Assembly: GCF_000718515.1 (NCBI RefSeq) | Contig: NZ_JNZS01000015.1 | Coordinates: 167,442 to 231,441, forward strand | DNA from: Micromonospora parva | GTDB taxonomy: Bacteria; Actinomycetota; Actinomycetes; Mycobacteriales; Micromonosporaceae | DNA: 64,000 nt | Direction: 5' to 3' | In this document: piece after piece, positions 35,932 through 47,529 of the stretch | How positions within the stretch are numbered: the stretch's first letter is position 1 | Layout of the letters: the number at the start of each line of letters is the position of its first letter | Notes under the pieces: generated by a model | What the model saw: only the letters and a program-made list of their open reading frames with translations | What the model was told of the DNA's origin: nothing | Database searches by the model: none | Program-made: the position numbers and the translations under genes

Positions 35932-36930
35932 TCAGCCCCGGGCGCGGGGATGGGCGGTGGCGTACACCTCGCGCAACCGCTCCACGGTGACCAACGTGTA
36001 GACCTGGGTGGTGGTCACCGAGGCGTGCCCGAGCAGTTCCTGGACCACGCGGACGTCGGCGCCGCCGTCGAGCAGGTGGGTGGCGTACGAGTGGCGCAGG
36101 GTGTGCGGGGAGACGGCGGCGGGCCCGTCGACGGGCAGCCCGGCCCGGTCGGCGGCGCGGCGCAGGATGCCCCAGGCGCCCTGGCGCGACAGCGCGCCGC
36201 CGCGGGCGTTGAGGAACACCGCCGGGGTGCCCCGGCCGACGGCGGCCAGGCCGGGGCGGGCCCGGACCAGGTAGGCGCGGACCGCGTCGACGGCGTACCC
36301 GCCGATGGGCACCAGCCGTACCCGGCCGCCCTTGCCGCGCAGCAGCACCGTGCCCTCGTCGGTGTCGAGGTCGTCCACGGCGGCGCCGACCGCCTCGGAG
36401 ATGCGCGCGCCGGTGCCGTACAGAAATTCCAGCAACGCCCGGTCGCGCAGCGCCAGGGGCGCGTCGTCGCCGGTCGCGGTGATCGGGCCGGCGGTCTCCA
36501 GCAGCCGGACCACGTCGTCGACCGGCAGCGCCCGGGGCAGCCGCCGCGGCGGCGTGGGCGGGCGGACGTCGCGGCTCGGATCGGCCCCGGTCAGGCCCTC
36601 ACGCAGCGCGAAGCGGTGCAGGCCGCGGACCGCGCTGGCGGCGCGGGCGGCGGAGGAGACAGCGAGGGGCGGGTGCGCGTCGTCGCCGGCCCGCAGCCGC
36701 GCCAGGTGCGTCTCGACGAGGCCGGCGCCGACCGACGCGAGGTCGGTGACGCCGGCGTCGACCAGGGTGGCGAGATAACGGTCCAGATCCCGCCGGTACG
36801 AGGCGAGCGTGTTCGCGGAGAGGCCACGTTCGACGGTCAGGTGGTCGAGGTAGCCGCGAACGGCACGGCGCAGCGCCGGCGTGGGTGCGGTGCTCACGCC
36901 GGCGCCGGCTAAGTCGTCGGTCAGTGCCAT
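35932..36930 (-). CDS. xerD: Tyrosine recombinase XerD
   Basis: The 332-aa product has a core-binding domain ([20 protein letters not shown]) and a catalytic domain with Arg in [23 protein letters not shown], and [16 protein letters not shown] with the nucleophile Tyr. It resolves chromosome dimers at dif with XerC. The location in a conserved housekeeping block (Rv1701) shows it is not part of the element. The start ATG 36930 is conventional. A 179-bp gap with no obvious gene separates it from parA. Confidence 0.93.
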   Translation of the reverse strand: MALTDDLAGAGVSTAPTPALRRAVRGYLDHLTVERGLSANTLASYRRDLDRYLATLVDAGVTDLASVGAGLVETHLARLRAGDDAHPPLAVSSAARAASAVRGLHRFALREGLTGADPSRDVRPPTPPRRLPRALPVDDVVRLLETAGPITATGDDAPLALRDRALLEFLYGTGARISEAVGAAVDDLDTDEGTVLLRGKGGRVRLVPIGGYAVDAVRAYLVRARPGLAAVGRGTPAVFLNARGGALSRQGAWGILRRAADRAGLPVDGPAAVSPHTLRHSYATHLLDGGADVRVVQELLGHASVTTTQVYTLVTVERLREVYATAHPRARG

Positions 36931-36964
36931 GCTCCTCGGCTCGCTACCGCTCGGCCGCCACCGT

Positions 36965-38080
36965 TCAGGCCAGCGCGTCGGCCAGCGGCAGCACGTCCAT
37001 GCCGTGCGCCTCGGCGACCGGACCGTAGGTGACCTGACCGGCGTGGGTGTTCAGGCCCAGGGCCAGCGCCGGGTCGTTGCGCAGCGCCTCACGCCAGCCC
37101 TGGTTGGCCAGCTCCAGGGCGTACGGCAGGGTGACGTTGGTCAGCGCGTAGGTGCTGGTGTTCGGCACCGCGCCGGGCATGTTCGCGACGCAGTAGAAGA
37201 TCGACTCGTGCACCTTGTAGACCGGGTCGGCGTGCGTGGTGGGGCGCGAGTCCTCGAAGCAGCCACCCTGGTCGATGGCGATGTCGACGAGCACGCTGCC
37301 CGGCTTCATCCGGGACACCAGCTCGTTGGAGATCAGCGTCGGGGCCTTCGCGCCGGGCACCAGCACCGCGCCGATGACCAGGTCGGCGTCGAGCACGGCC
37401 CGCTCCACCTCGTACGCGTTGGACGCGACGGTCTGCAGGTGGCCCCGGTAGATCGCGTCGGCCTGCCGCAGCCGGGCGACGTTCTTGTCCAGCAGCAGCA
37501 CCTCGGACTGCAGGCCCAGCGCGATGGCGGCGGCGTTCATGCCGGAGACGCCGGCGCCGATGACGACGGTCTTGGCCGCGTACACGCCGGAGACACCGCC
37601 GGGCAGCACACCGCGCCCACCGCCGGTGCGCATCATGTAGAAGGCGCCCACCTGCGGGGCGAGCCGGCCGGCGACCTCGGACATCGGGGCGAGCAACGGC
37701 AGCGACCGGTCGGGCAGCTCGACGGTCTCGTACGCGATGCCGGTGACCTTGCGGTCGATCAGCGCGTCGGTGCACTCCTTGGAGGCGGCCAGGTGCAGGT
37801 AGGTGAAGAGCACCTGCCCCTCACGCATCCGGTGGTACTCCTCGGCGATCGGCTCCTTGACCTTGAGCACCAGCTCGGCGGTCTCCCAGACCTCGTCGGC
37901 GGTGGCGAGGATCTTCGCGCCGGCGGCGGCGAACTCCTCGTCGGTGATGCTGGAGCCAACCCCGGCGCCGGACTCGACGAAGACCTGGTGGCCGCTGCGG
38001 GTGAACTCGTTGACGCCCGCTGGCGTGATCGCCACGCGGTACTCGTGGTTCTTGACCTCGCGTGGGATTCCGACCTTCAC
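36965..38080 (-). CDS. ald: Alanine dehydrogenase
   Basis: The 371-aa product catalyses NAD-dependent interconversion of alanine and pyruvate. [21 protein letters not shown] starts the protein. VLKVKEPI and LFTYLHLA hold the substrate-binding region, and [18 protein letters not shown] is the NAD-binding Rossmann loop. GTG 38080 gives the family length of 371; a 26-residue longer frame exists but is unlike the family. GAGAGG lies a few bases upstream. It is transcribed alone; the next gene upstream runs the other way. Confidence 0.95.
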   Translation of the reverse strand: MKVGIPREVKNHEYRVAITPAGVNEFTRSGHQVFVESGAGVGSSITDEEFAAAGAKILATADEVWETAELVLKVKEPIAEEYHRMREGQVLFTYLHLAASKECTDALIDRKVTGIAYETVELPDRSLPLLAPMSEVAGRLAPQVGAFYMMRTGGGRGVLPGGVSGVYAAKTVVIGAGVSGMNAAAIALGLQSEVLLLDKNVARLRQADAIYRGHLQTVASNAYEVERAVLDADLVIGAVLVPGAKAPTLISNELVSRMKPGSVLVDIAIDQGGCFEDSRPTTHADPVYKVHESIFYCVANMPGAVPNTSTYALTNVTLPYALELANQGWREALRNDPALALGLNTHAGQVTYGPVAEAHGMDVLPLADALA

Positions 38081-38372
38081 GATGCAGACACCTCTCTTCG
38101 GGGCTGCTCTCCCCCGACTGCTCGGTGCCGCGGCGGCCCCTTTGCCACCGCGGTACACCGGTCCCGCGGCGGCAGTCTAGGCGCGCCCGACGCCGCCGAG
38201 AGCCAGCACAGTGGCATCCGGTGCGCGGGTGTCCTGACGAAGTGTCAGGGCACCGCCCGGATCGAGCGGTCGAGCGTCACCTCAGCCGACAGGACAGTGT
38301 TCCACCATTATCGTCCCATCTGCCGGGTGGCGGTGCGGACAGCCGGCGAGTGGATCACTAAGGTGTCCCGCC

Positions 38373-38645
38373 ATGACCACTCCTCCTTATCAGCCCGGCT
38401 ACCCCCAGCCGGGGTACCCCCAGGGCGTTTCCGACAAGAGCAAGATCGTCGCGGGCGTCCTCGGCATCCTGCTCGGCTTCTTCGGGGCCGGCCGGTTCTA
38501 CATCGGTGACGTCAAGACCGGCGTGCTGCAGCTCGTCGTGAGCGTGGTGACCTGCGGCGTCGGCAGCATCTGGGGCCTCATCGACGGCATCCTCATCCTG
38601 GTCAACGGCGGCACGGACGCGCAGGGTCGTCCGCTGCGCGACTGA
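38373..38645 (+). CDS. TM2-domain membrane protein
   Basis: The 90-aa product has a short Pro/Tyr/Gln-rich N-terminus (YQPGYPQPGYPQG). A TM2 domain follows: KSKIVAGVLGILLGFFGAGR, FYIGDVKTGVLQL and a second helix ending CGVGSIWGLIDGILIL, with the DxDG-like Asp in the turn. Function of TM2 proteins in bacteria is unclear. It has its own promoter region (38159-38372) and a strong terminator right after it. Confidence 0.9.
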   Translation: MTTPPYQPGYPQPGYPQGVSDKSKIVAGVLGILLGFFGAGRFYIGDVKTGVLQLVVSVVTCGVGSIWGLIDGILILVNGGTDAQGRPLRD

Positions 38646-38661
38646 CGGACCGGACAGCGAC

Positions 38662-38694
38662 AAGGGGCCCCGCGGCTGACCGCGGGGCCCCTTT
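38662..38694 (+). terminator. GC-rich terminator after the TM2 gene
   Basis: Perfect 14-bp arms 38662-38675 and 38680-38693 surround CTGA and end in TTT. It lies 16 bp after the stop and also sits 40 bp downstream of the convergent NUDIX gene, so it may serve both. Confidence 0.85.
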
Positions 38695-38734
38695 CGCGCG
38701 TACTCCCCCGCCGGCTGGACCGGCGGGGGACGCC

Positions 38735-39340
38735 TCAGCGTGGCAGCGGCGCTTCCGCCCGACGCAGCAGCGTGAAGCCGGTGTCCCGGGCGCGGGCGGC
38801 GGCCAGCAGCCCGGCCACGGCGGCGGCGTTGGTGACCTCACCGGCCAGGACCATGGCGACCGCCTCGTCCAGGTCGATCCGGACGACCTGGAGGTCGGCC
38901 TCCTCGTCGTGGCGCTCGTGCCGCTCGTCGGCCGGCACGTCGGCGAGGTCCCGGGCCAGGAACACCCGGACGATCTCGTTGGTGAACCCCGGCGAGCTGT
39001 GCAGGTCGACCAGCACGTCGACCCGCCCGGCGGTCAGGTCGGCCTCCTCGGCCAGCTCCCGCAGCGCCGCCGCCGGCAACTCCTCGCCGGAGACGTCCAT
39101 CAGACCGGCCGGCAGCTCCCACAGGTGCCGCCCGACCGGGTGCCGGTACTGGCGGATCAGCACCACCTGGCCGGCGTCGTCGAGCGCCACCACGGCCACC
39201 GCCCCGACGTGCCGGACCAGGTCCCGCAGCGCCGTCCCACCGCCCGGCATGCTCACCTCGTCGGTGACCACGTCGAAGATGCGCCCCTGGTACCGCTCCT
39301 GCCGGGACCGCACCTCGTAGCGGTGCTCAAGCCCGCTCAC
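38735..39340 (-). CDS. NUDIX hydrolase, ADP-ribose pyrophosphatase type
   Basis: The 201-aa product carries a complete NUDIX box in GLMDVSGEELPAAALRELAE followed by EADL. The upstream LIRQYRHPVGRHLWELPAG segment is typical of ADP-ribose/ADP-sugar pyrophosphatases. The start is GTG 39340. It follows pyrG by 73 bp in the same direction, as in Rv1699-Rv1700. Substrate is inferred from family likeness only. Confidence 0.9.
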   Translation of the reverse strand: MSGLEHRYEVRSRQERYQGRIFDVVTDEVSMPGGGTALRDLVRHVGAVAVVALDDAGQVVLIRQYRHPVGRHLWELPAGLMDVSGEELPAAALRELAEEADLTAGRVDVLVDLHSSPGFTNEIVRVFLARDLADVPADERHERHDEEADLQVVRIDLDEAVAMVLAGEVTNAAAVAGLLAAARARDTGFTLLRRAEAPLPR

Positions 39341-39413
39341 GCCGCCGCCCCGCTGCGCGCGGCGCCGGCGTGCGGCACCCGGCTGAGCCTGCTGGTTCGC
39401 TCGCTGCGCCCGC

Positions 39414-41192
<1,779 letters not shown>

Positions 41193-41328
41193 TCATGCAG
41201 ACCGCCGTGCTTGATCAGCAAAGTGATCACGCGATCCACGGGATTCGACGGTAACACCTCCCGGGCGGGTACCCGCAGGCCGCACCCCGGCTGCGACACC
41301 TGCGGGACATCCGGACGAGGCCCGGCGC

Positions 41329-43743
41329 TCAGGACGCGGCAACCTCCGTCGATGACCGGGAGGCCTGCCGGGGCGGCACGGGCACCGGCGGCGTGCCGTC
41401 CGGCGTCGACCCGCTCGCGGTCGGCCCGGCCGGGTCGTCGGCGTCCCCACCGTGCTCCCCCGGAGCGTCCGAGCCCGCTCGGGTGACGGTCGCCGGCGTG
41501 CCCGTCGGCGGGTCGCCGATCGGCGCGGGGTGCGCGGCACCCAGGGGTCCGCCACCGCCGGTCGGGCCGTCGCCCCCGTCGACCGGGCCCACCCCACCCG
41601 GCCCCGACTCGTCCTCGGCGCCGTTGGCCCGGGAACGGGCCGGTGCCGGGCGGGTCCGGTCCGCGGCGTGCCCGAGCACCCGCAGCGACGCCAGGGCCGC
41701 CATCGGCACCACCAGGGCGGCGGCAGCACCCATCACATCCAGTGCCGCGCCGTCGAGCACCCCACCGAGCACCGCGGCGACCACAGTGCCGGCCAGCGCC
41801 GCCCGGACCGCCGGGTAGATGCCGAACAGCCGCATCAGCCCACCCCACGGCTGCAACAGGGCGAACCACACCAGCAACCCGCCGGCCAGCGCCAGCACCG
41901 TCAGCGGGCTGTTGACCAACGTCTCGAAGTTCTCCGTGCTGGACCGGTGCACGGCGAACCCGCCGGTGCCGTCGCCGAGCGCGGAGAGGAACCGGCCCAG
42001 GCTGCCCCGCTCCCCCGCCGGACGCCGCAGGTCCACCACGGCGAACCCGATACCGACCGCCAGCGCGGCCATGGTGGCCCAGGCCAACCGGCTGATCGTC
42101 AACCAGCCGCCGGCGCTGATCACGGCGGCGACGCTCACCCCGGCCGTGAGCGCGATCGCGCCGACCGGGTCGGCACCCAGGTACGGACTGCCGACCACCA
42201 CCACGGCGAGACCACCCACCGCGACCATCACCGCTGGCCGCCAACCCCGGTGCACCCGTTGAGCGAGCCAGCCGCCGGTGACCAACGCGCCGGCGAGGAA
42301 CACCCCCAGCCCCACGGTGCTCAGCCCGGCGTAGCGGCCACCCTGCAACGCCGAGTAGCCGACCACGCCGTTGAGCTGGAGTCGAGCCCCGGTGAGCACG
42401 TCCAGCCCGACCACGAGCGTGGTGAGGCCGGCCACCGCGCCGACCGGCCCGAGGGTGTTCGCGTACCCGGGGGCGAACCGCACCGCCGCGGTGCCGGCGG
42501 CCACCAGCAACGCCGTCACCCCGGCGAAGATCCACCCGGGGTGCTCGCCGCGCCACCAGGGCACCGCGTCGGCCAGCAGCGCCGCCGGCACCGTCAACGC
42601 CGCGGCGACCAGCAGCAGCTCGACCACCGCCACGATCCGTCCGGAGACGGGCGTCGGACCGGCCGGGCCGGCATGCGGACGGGCCCGGCGCAGCAGCGGC
42701 AGGATCGCGAGCGCCAGCAGCACCTGCACCCCGGCGAGCAGCGCGAAGAACCCACCGGAGACCGCACGCTGGGCGGCGGCCTCCCGGTCGGCGTTCGCCG
42801 GCGCGGCGATGGCCTCGGCCAGGTCGGTCGGACGGTCGCCGGTGCTGATCGCCGGGCGGCCGAGGAAGAGCCGCTCCGGCATCGGCCGGCCCAACGCGGC
42901 GAGGGCGGTCGGCGCGAGGTCGACAAGTTGCAGGTACCCGTCGCGGCCGGTGCTGGCCGAGGTGAGCCACCCCCGCTCCCAGCCCGGCCCGTCGGCGACC
43001 GCCACGTGCAGCCGCGACGGCTGGGTGGTGTCGGAGATCCCGGCGACCAGCACCAACGACCGTGGGGGTCGCGCCGCCAGCACCCGGGCCAGCTCGGCGT
43101 CCGCCGCGCGGGCCTCAGCGGCGCGGGTCGCCGGGTCGGCTCCCCCGACCGTGCCGAGGTCGACGATGCTCAGCACACAGGAGCCGAGCAGCGGCCGCGG
43201 ATCGGCCGGCAGCGCCGACGCGTACCGGTCGACGCGGCCGAACGGTCGGGCGGCGGCCACTGCCGCGCCCGGGCCCACCGCGACGGAACACCGCACCGAC
43301 TCCGACAACGAGCCGGGCAGCGCCCCCCAGGGCAACCGCTGCTGGTTGTACTGGACCACGCTCTCCTGGTCGGGCAGGTTCGCGCCGATGCCGTCCGGTT
43401 GTTCCACCGTCACCGCCGCCGCCGGGCAACCACCGGCCGCCCGGCTGCCGTTCCACGCGGCGAAGCTGCCCGCGCCCACCGTCAGCCAGCCGTCCACCGG
43501 GCAGGTGGGCCGGTGGGCCGAGCGCACCGACAGGGAGCCGATCGACCCGTCCTGGGCCATCCGCCACAACGTCGGGGTGCGCTGCGGATCCACGTCCTCC
43601 CAGCGCAGCCCGGCGATCCCGGCGAGCACCACGAAGTCGGCGGTGCGTTGCGGGGTGCCCTGGGGTGGGCGGGCGGCGAGCGCGGTGACGCCCAACGCCA
43701 CCACGAGCACTGTCAACAGGGCGGGGGCGATTCGGCGCAGCAT
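41329..43743 (-). CDS. Multi-pass membrane protein with alkaline-phosphatase-like N-domain
   Basis: The 804-aa product has a signal anchor (ALLTVLVVALGVTALAA), then an extracytoplasmic domain of about 330 residues. That domain resembles alkaline-phosphatase/phosphodiesterase folds (VDPQRTPTLWRMAQDGSIGS, SLVLVAGISDTTQPSRLHVA). About ten hydrophobic helices follow (residues 340-680), then a Pro/Gly/Asp-rich tail. No metal-ligand set can be assigned confidently. ATG 43743 shares one base with the TGA of the glycosyltransferase upstream, so it belongs to the envelope operon. Function unknown; envelope polymer or lipid phosphodiester turnover is a guess from context. Confidence 0.75.
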   Translation of the reverse strand: MLRRIAPALLTVLVVALGVTALAARPPQGTPQRTADFVVLAGIAGLRWEDVDPQRTPTLWRMAQDGSIGSLSVRSAHRPTCPVDGWLTVGAGSFAAWNGSRAAGGCPAAAVTVEQPDGIGANLPDQESVVQYNQQRLPWGALPGSLSESVRCSVAVGPGAAVAAARPFGRVDRYASALPADPRPLLGSCVLSIVDLGTVGGADPATRAAEARAADAELARVLAARPPRSLVLVAGISDTTQPSRLHVAVADGPGWERGWLTSASTGRDGYLQLVDLAPTALAALGRPMPERLFLGRPAISTGDRPTDLAEAIAAPANADREAAAQRAVSGGFFALLAGVQVLLALAILPLLRRARPHAGPAGPTPVSGRIVAVVELLLVAAALTVPAALLADAVPWWRGEHPGWIFAGVTALLVAAGTAAVRFAPGYANTLGPVGAVAGLTTLVVGLDVLTGARLQLNGVVGYSALQGGRYAGLSTVGLGVFLAGALVTGGWLAQRVHRGWRPAVMVAVGGLAVVVVGSPYLGADPVGAIALTAGVSVAAVISAGGWLTISRLAWATMAALAVGIGFAVVDLRRPAGERGSLGRFLSALGDGTGGFAVHRSSTENFETLVNSPLTVLALAGGLLVWFALLQPWGGLMRLFGIYPAVRAALAGTVVAAVLGGVLDGAALDVMGAAAALVVPMAALASLRVLGHAADRTRPAPARSRANGAEDESGPGGVGPVDGGDGPTGGGGPLGAAHPAPIGDPPTGTPATVTRAGSDAPGEHGGDADDPAGPTASGSTPDGTPPVPVPPRQASRSSTEVAAS

Positions 43744-44912
43744 CACCGGTGTTCCGTTCTCGGGGCGTCGGAGCCCGGGGCGGCCGTCGGGCCACCCGGA
43801 CTCCCGGCCAGCTCGGCGTAGAGGGCGACGAGCGTGGCGACGGTGTCCGCCTCGGTCGGCCACGTCGCCGCCCGTTCGACGCCGCGCCGGCTCAACTCCG
43901 CCCGCGCCGCCGGGTCGTCCAGCAACGCGCGTACAGCCGCGTCGACAGCGTCCACGTCACCGGCGGGGACCAGCGTGGCGGCGTCACCGACCAGATCCGG
44001 CAGCCCACCGACCGCCGTGGCCACCAGCGGAACACCGGCGCGCAGCGCCTCCTGGGCGAAGAGCTGCCGCGCCTCCCAGTCGCTGGTCACCACCGCCAGG
44101 TCCGCGCCGGCGAGCAGGTCGGCCACGTCGGTACGGTGCCCCAGCAGGGTCACCGGCGCGCGGGCGGCGGAGGTCCGTGCCGCGAGCGGCAGGTAGGCCG
44201 GCCCGCTGCCCGCGATCACCACGACCGGCGGCGGGGTACGGGTACGCCAGCGGGCCGCCGCGTCGATCAGCACGTCGTAGCGTTTCTGCGGGTGCAGTCG
44301 ACCGACCGAGACGATCAGCGGCTGGTCCGGGCGGACCCCGAACTCGGCGCGTACCGCCGCCGGGCGTCGACGCGGCGCGGGCAACGTCGGCGCCGCGACC
44401 GGGGCGAGCCGGGCGTCCGCGGCGCCCACCTCGGCGGCCCGTCGCACCAGGTCCATGGAAGCGCCGAGCGCCACCCGCACGCCCCGGGCCACCACCCGTT
44501 CGACGAGCCGGGACACCCCGCCGCGCAGTCCCCCGGCGAGCACCGCGTTGTGCCAGGTGACGACCAGCGGGGCGGTGGGGCGGGCCAGCACGGCGACCAA
44601 CCCGGCCCGCAGGCCGTGCGCGTGCACCACGTCGACGCTGGCGGCGGCGAGCACCCTACGCAGGGCGAGCACCGCCCGGGCGTCGGCCGGAGTCGGACTG
44701 GCCGGGATCTCCACCGGCGCGAAACGCGCACCGACACCGGTGAAGTCGAACTGCTCCTGAGTCGCCGCGGGCCCGCAGACCAGCACGCTGGTGCCGCCCG
44801 CGACGAGGCCACCGGCCACCGAGCGGACGTGCTGGCCGACGCCACCGGTGCTCGACGCGAGCACCAACGCGACGGTGCCCGACCAGCCGGTGGGCAGAGC
44901 TGGCTCAGTCAT
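43743..44912 (-). CDS. GT4-family glycosyltransferase
   Basis: The 389-aa GT-B fold enzyme has an N-terminal VALVLASSTGGVGQHVRSVA loop, a middle PLIVSVGRLHPQKRYDVLID motif and a donor-site segment LAVVTSDWEARQLFAQEALR carrying the E-x7-E motif. It likely transfers a sugar from a nucleotide donor to an envelope precursor. ATG 44912 overlaps the murJ stop by 4 bp, so translation is coupled. The acceptor cannot be read from sequence. Confidence 0.9.
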   Translation of the reverse strand: MTEPALPTGWSGTVALVLASSTGGVGQHVRSVAGGLVAGGTSVLVCGPAATQEQFDFTGVGARFAPVEIPASPTPADARAVLALRRVLAAASVDVVHAHGLRAGLVAVLARPTAPLVVTWHNAVLAGGLRGGVSRLVERVVARGVRVALGASMDLVRRAAEVGAADARLAPVAAPTLPAPRRRPAAVRAEFGVRPDQPLIVSVGRLHPQKRYDVLIDAAARWRTRTPPPVVVIAGSGPAYLPLAARTSAARAPVTLLGHRTDVADLLAGADLAVVTSDWEARQLFAQEALRAGVPLVATAVGGLPDLVGDAATLVPAGDVDAVDAAVRALLDDPAARAELSRRGVERAATWPTEADTVATLVALYAELAGSPGGPTAAPGSDAPRTEHR

Positions 44913-46594
44913 CGCGTCGCCGTCTCCTTCCCGTCGCCCCGCTCCGCGGCGTCCGCGCCCGGTGTCGGCGCACCGCCGGACGGCCCCCGCCGGCCCAGAC
45001 GCCGCAGCACCCCGGCGAGCAGTGGCTGTACGTCCCGCCGGTCGACGAACCAGACCACGGCGAGGAACACAACCCCAATCAGAACCCCGGACAGCATGCC
45101 CTGACCGAACGCCGCCGCGATCGTCGGGGTGCCGCCGTCCGACGGGGCGAGCCAACCGGTGAGGCCCCACCCGGCGAGCCCGGCGAGCACACCGCCGAGG
45201 CCACCGGCCGCCCCGGCCCGCCCCGCGCCGGCGAGGGCGCGACGGCCGGCGCCGCGCAGCACCGCCAGGAGCAGCAGGGCACCGAGCACCAGCATCCCCA
45301 CCGAGTTCGCCGACGTCACCGCGAGCACCCGGTCGGCGGTGGGGAGCAGTGCCGTCAACGGCAGCGCCACCGCCGGAACGACCAGCCAGCCGAGTGTGAT
45401 CGCCACGGTCGCCGGCCGGGTGTCGCCGCGCGCGTACAGCGCGCGGGACAGGATCGCGAACACGCCGTAGCCGAGCAGACCCGGCGCGAATCCGATGATG
45501 GCCGCCGCGGTGGACGCCGGATTGTCCGGGTAGAAGAGGGCAGCGACCGGCCGCGCGGTACCGATCAACGCCGCGGCGCCCAGGCAGCTGAAGAGCAGCA
45601 CGCCCCGCACCGCGCTGGACAGGGTCCGCCGGTAGCCGTCCTCGTCACCGGCGGCGCTGGCGGTGGCCAGGGTGGGGTACGACGCCACCGCCAGCGGCAC
45701 GGCGAGCACCGCCCACGGCAACAGGTAGATCGCCTGGGCCAGGTTGAACACCTGCGGGGAGCCGGTGGGGCCGCCGGAGACCCGGTTCAGCACCACCAGC
45801 AGCGCCACCTGCTGCGCGGCCACCGTCACCGCGCCGGCCGTGGCGAGTCCGCCGATCCGCGCCCGGGCGTCATCGGTGAAGGCGTACCCGAACCGGGGCC
45901 GTAGCCGCAGCCCCCGCAGCGGGATCAGCAGCGAGAGCGACAGCACCACCACGCCCAGCGTGGTGCCGCCGGACAGGAGCAGTTCGCCACTGCGGCCGAC
46001 CTGGGCGACCGACACCCCCCGCCCCTGGGCGGCGCCGAAGGCCACGTAGACGACGACCACGGTGAGGCTGGACAGCAACGGCGCGATGACCGGCCAGGCG
46101 AAACGTCGGTGCGCCTGCAGGACGCCGGTGAGCACGATGCCGATCCCGTACAGCGGCAGCTGCGGGGCGAACACGCGCAACATCCGGGCGCCGGCGGCGA
46201 GTTCCGCCGCCGATCGTCCCTCGCTGATGAGCGAAATGATCGGGTCGGCGAACACGGCGACGAGCACGGCGAGGGGAACCAGCAGGCTCACCGTCCAGGT
46301 GAGCAGGGCGCCGGTGGTCGCCGCCACCGCCCGCCGGTCCTGCGCCGCGACCGCCCCGGCCAGCAGCGGCACGACCAGGCTGGCCAACGCCCCACCCGCG
46401 ACGATCTCGAAGACGATGTTCGGCACCGTGTTCGCGATGACGTACATGCCGCCGAGGTCGCTCTGCTCGACCACCCAGGTGAACACGGCGGTACGGCCGA
46501 AGCCGGCGAGTCGGCTGGCCACGGTGAGGACGGCGATGAGCGCGGCTGCCCCGGCCAGCCGGCCGGCGCCGGCGAGGGGTGCCGGTCTGTTCAC
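44909..46594 (-). CDS. murJ: Lipid II flippase MurJ / MviN family
   Basis: The 561-aa integral membrane protein has about 14 hydrophobic helices in the MATE/MviN pattern. AVLTVASRLAGFGRTAVFTW near the N-terminus, VPNIVFEIVAGGALASLVVP and PLYGIGIVLTGVLQAHRRF are MurJ-like. It is expected to flip lipid-linked peptidoglycan or related precursors. It starts at GTG 46594 with a 1-bp gap to the WecA-like gene. Actinobacteria often carry several MviN paralogues, so essentiality of this one is not certain. Confidence 0.87.
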   Translation of the reverse strand: MNRPAPLAGAGRLAGAAALIAVLTVASRLAGFGRTAVFTWVVEQSDLGGMYVIANTVPNIVFEIVAGGALASLVVPLLAGAVAAQDRRAVAATTGALLTWTVSLLVPLAVLVAVFADPIISLISEGRSAAELAAGARMLRVFAPQLPLYGIGIVLTGVLQAHRRFAWPVIAPLLSSLTVVVVYVAFGAAQGRGVSVAQVGRSGELLLSGGTTLGVVVLSLSLLIPLRGLRLRPRFGYAFTDDARARIGGLATAGAVTVAAQQVALLVVLNRVSGGPTGSPQVFNLAQAIYLLPWAVLAVPLAVASYPTLATASAAGDEDGYRRTLSSAVRGVLLFSCLGAAALIGTARPVAALFYPDNPASTAAAIIGFAPGLLGYGVFAILSRALYARGDTRPATVAITLGWLVVPAVALPLTALLPTADRVLAVTSANSVGMLVLGALLLLAVLRGAGRRALAGAGRAGAAGGLGGVLAGLAGWGLTGWLAPSDGGTPTIAAAFGQGMLSGVLIGVVFLAVVWFVDRRDVQPLLAGVLRRLGRRGPSGGAPTPGADAAERGDGKETATR

Positions 46595-46595
46595 G

Positions 46596-47462
46596 TCAGT
46601 CGGCGCGTCGGCCCAGTGCGTCGAGTTCGCGGAGCCCCGGGGTCCGCTGGATCACCGCCGTGAAGCTGACCTTCTCACTGGCGGCGGTCAGCCCGGCCAG
46701 GACGGCGAGCAGACCGGCGCGGCCCAGTGGACCGGTGCGGGCGGCGAGCGCGACGCCGAGCAGCGCCCCGAGCGCGTTGGCGCCGCTGTCGCCGAGCATC
46801 ACGTCCTCGGCCAGGTCGTCGCGGAGCAGGCCGGCGGCGGCGCCGGCCGCACCGGCGGCGATCCCACCCTGCGGGCCGCCGGTGAGCGGCGCGGCGAGCA
46901 GCAGACCGGACTTGATCGCCCGGCCCGGTCGTAGGTCGAGCAGGTTCAGCAGGTTGGCCGTGCCGGCGATCACGCCGGCACCGAGCAGCACGTCGACCCC
47001 CCGGCCGAACGCCCGGTGCCGCTGCCGGCGCGGGTGCGCGGCGACCCGGGGGTCGGCGGCGAGCAGCGCGGCGGCGCCCAGCCCGGCGGCGCCCACCCCG
47101 ACGACCTTGACCAGACCGGCGGTGATGCGTCCCTCACGCAGCGCGGCGAGGTGCCCGGCGAAACCCTTGGCGGCCTTCTGCTCCGGGCGCGCGCCGACCA
47201 CGTCGTCGTAGAGCCCGACGCCGCCCGCACCGAGCCCGGCGACCAGTGCGGCACCACCGGCGGCACCGCCGGTGGCACCGAACGCGCCGGCGGCGGCAGC
47301 GCCGGCGGCGAGCGCCGGGCCGGCGGCCAGGCTGACCGTGCGGCCGCGGAAGTTGGTGCGCTCCAACGCGGGCCCGGCCGGTGAGGTACGCGCCTCACGC
47401 AGCGCGTAGCGGGCCGCCGCGGCACCTGCGGCGGCGATCAACAGCCGACCCAGCGCGCTCAC
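46596..47462 (-). CDS. MraY/WecA-like sugar-phosphate transferase
   Basis: The 288-aa membrane protein keeps the family's key motifs despite reduced length: GLYDDVVG (the DDxxG acidic pair) near residue 82, NLLNLLDLRPGRA near 170 and MLGDSGANALGALLG near 220. The helices are Ala/Gly-rich. It should attach a sugar-1-phosphate to a polyprenyl phosphate. It is shorter than MraY (about 360 aa), and motif order rather than overall similarity supports the call. It is in an operon with the flippase and the GT4 enzyme, which fits assembly of a lipid-linked glycan. Confidence 0.8.
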   Translation of the reverse strand: MSALGRLLIAAAGAAAARYALREARTSPAGPALERTNFRGRTVSLAAGPALAAGAAAAGAFGATGGAAGGAALVAGLGAGGVGLYDDVVGARPEQKAAKGFAGHLAALREGRITAGLVKVVGVGAAGLGAAALLAADPRVAAHPRRQRHRAFGRGVDVLLGAGVIAGTANLLNLLDLRPGRAIKSGLLLAAPLTGGPQGGIAAGAAGAAAGLLRDDLAEDVMLGDSGANALGALLGVALAARTGPLGRAGLLAVLAGLTAASEKVSFTAVIQRTPGLRELDALGRRAD

Positions 47463-47529
47463 GCCGCCACCTCGCTCGCTCGGTCACGCGCCGCCTGGTC
47501 GGATCCGGACACGGGGGTACGTCGTTCGC

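Noticed and set aside
35932..36930. Second mobile-element integrase
   Set aside because: Its length, motifs and place in the parA-scpAB block identify it as housekeeping XerD.
41452..43821. Long plus-strand open frames opposite the envelope operon
   Set aside because: Arg/Gln/His-rich translations antisense to convincing membrane proteins; shadows of high GC.
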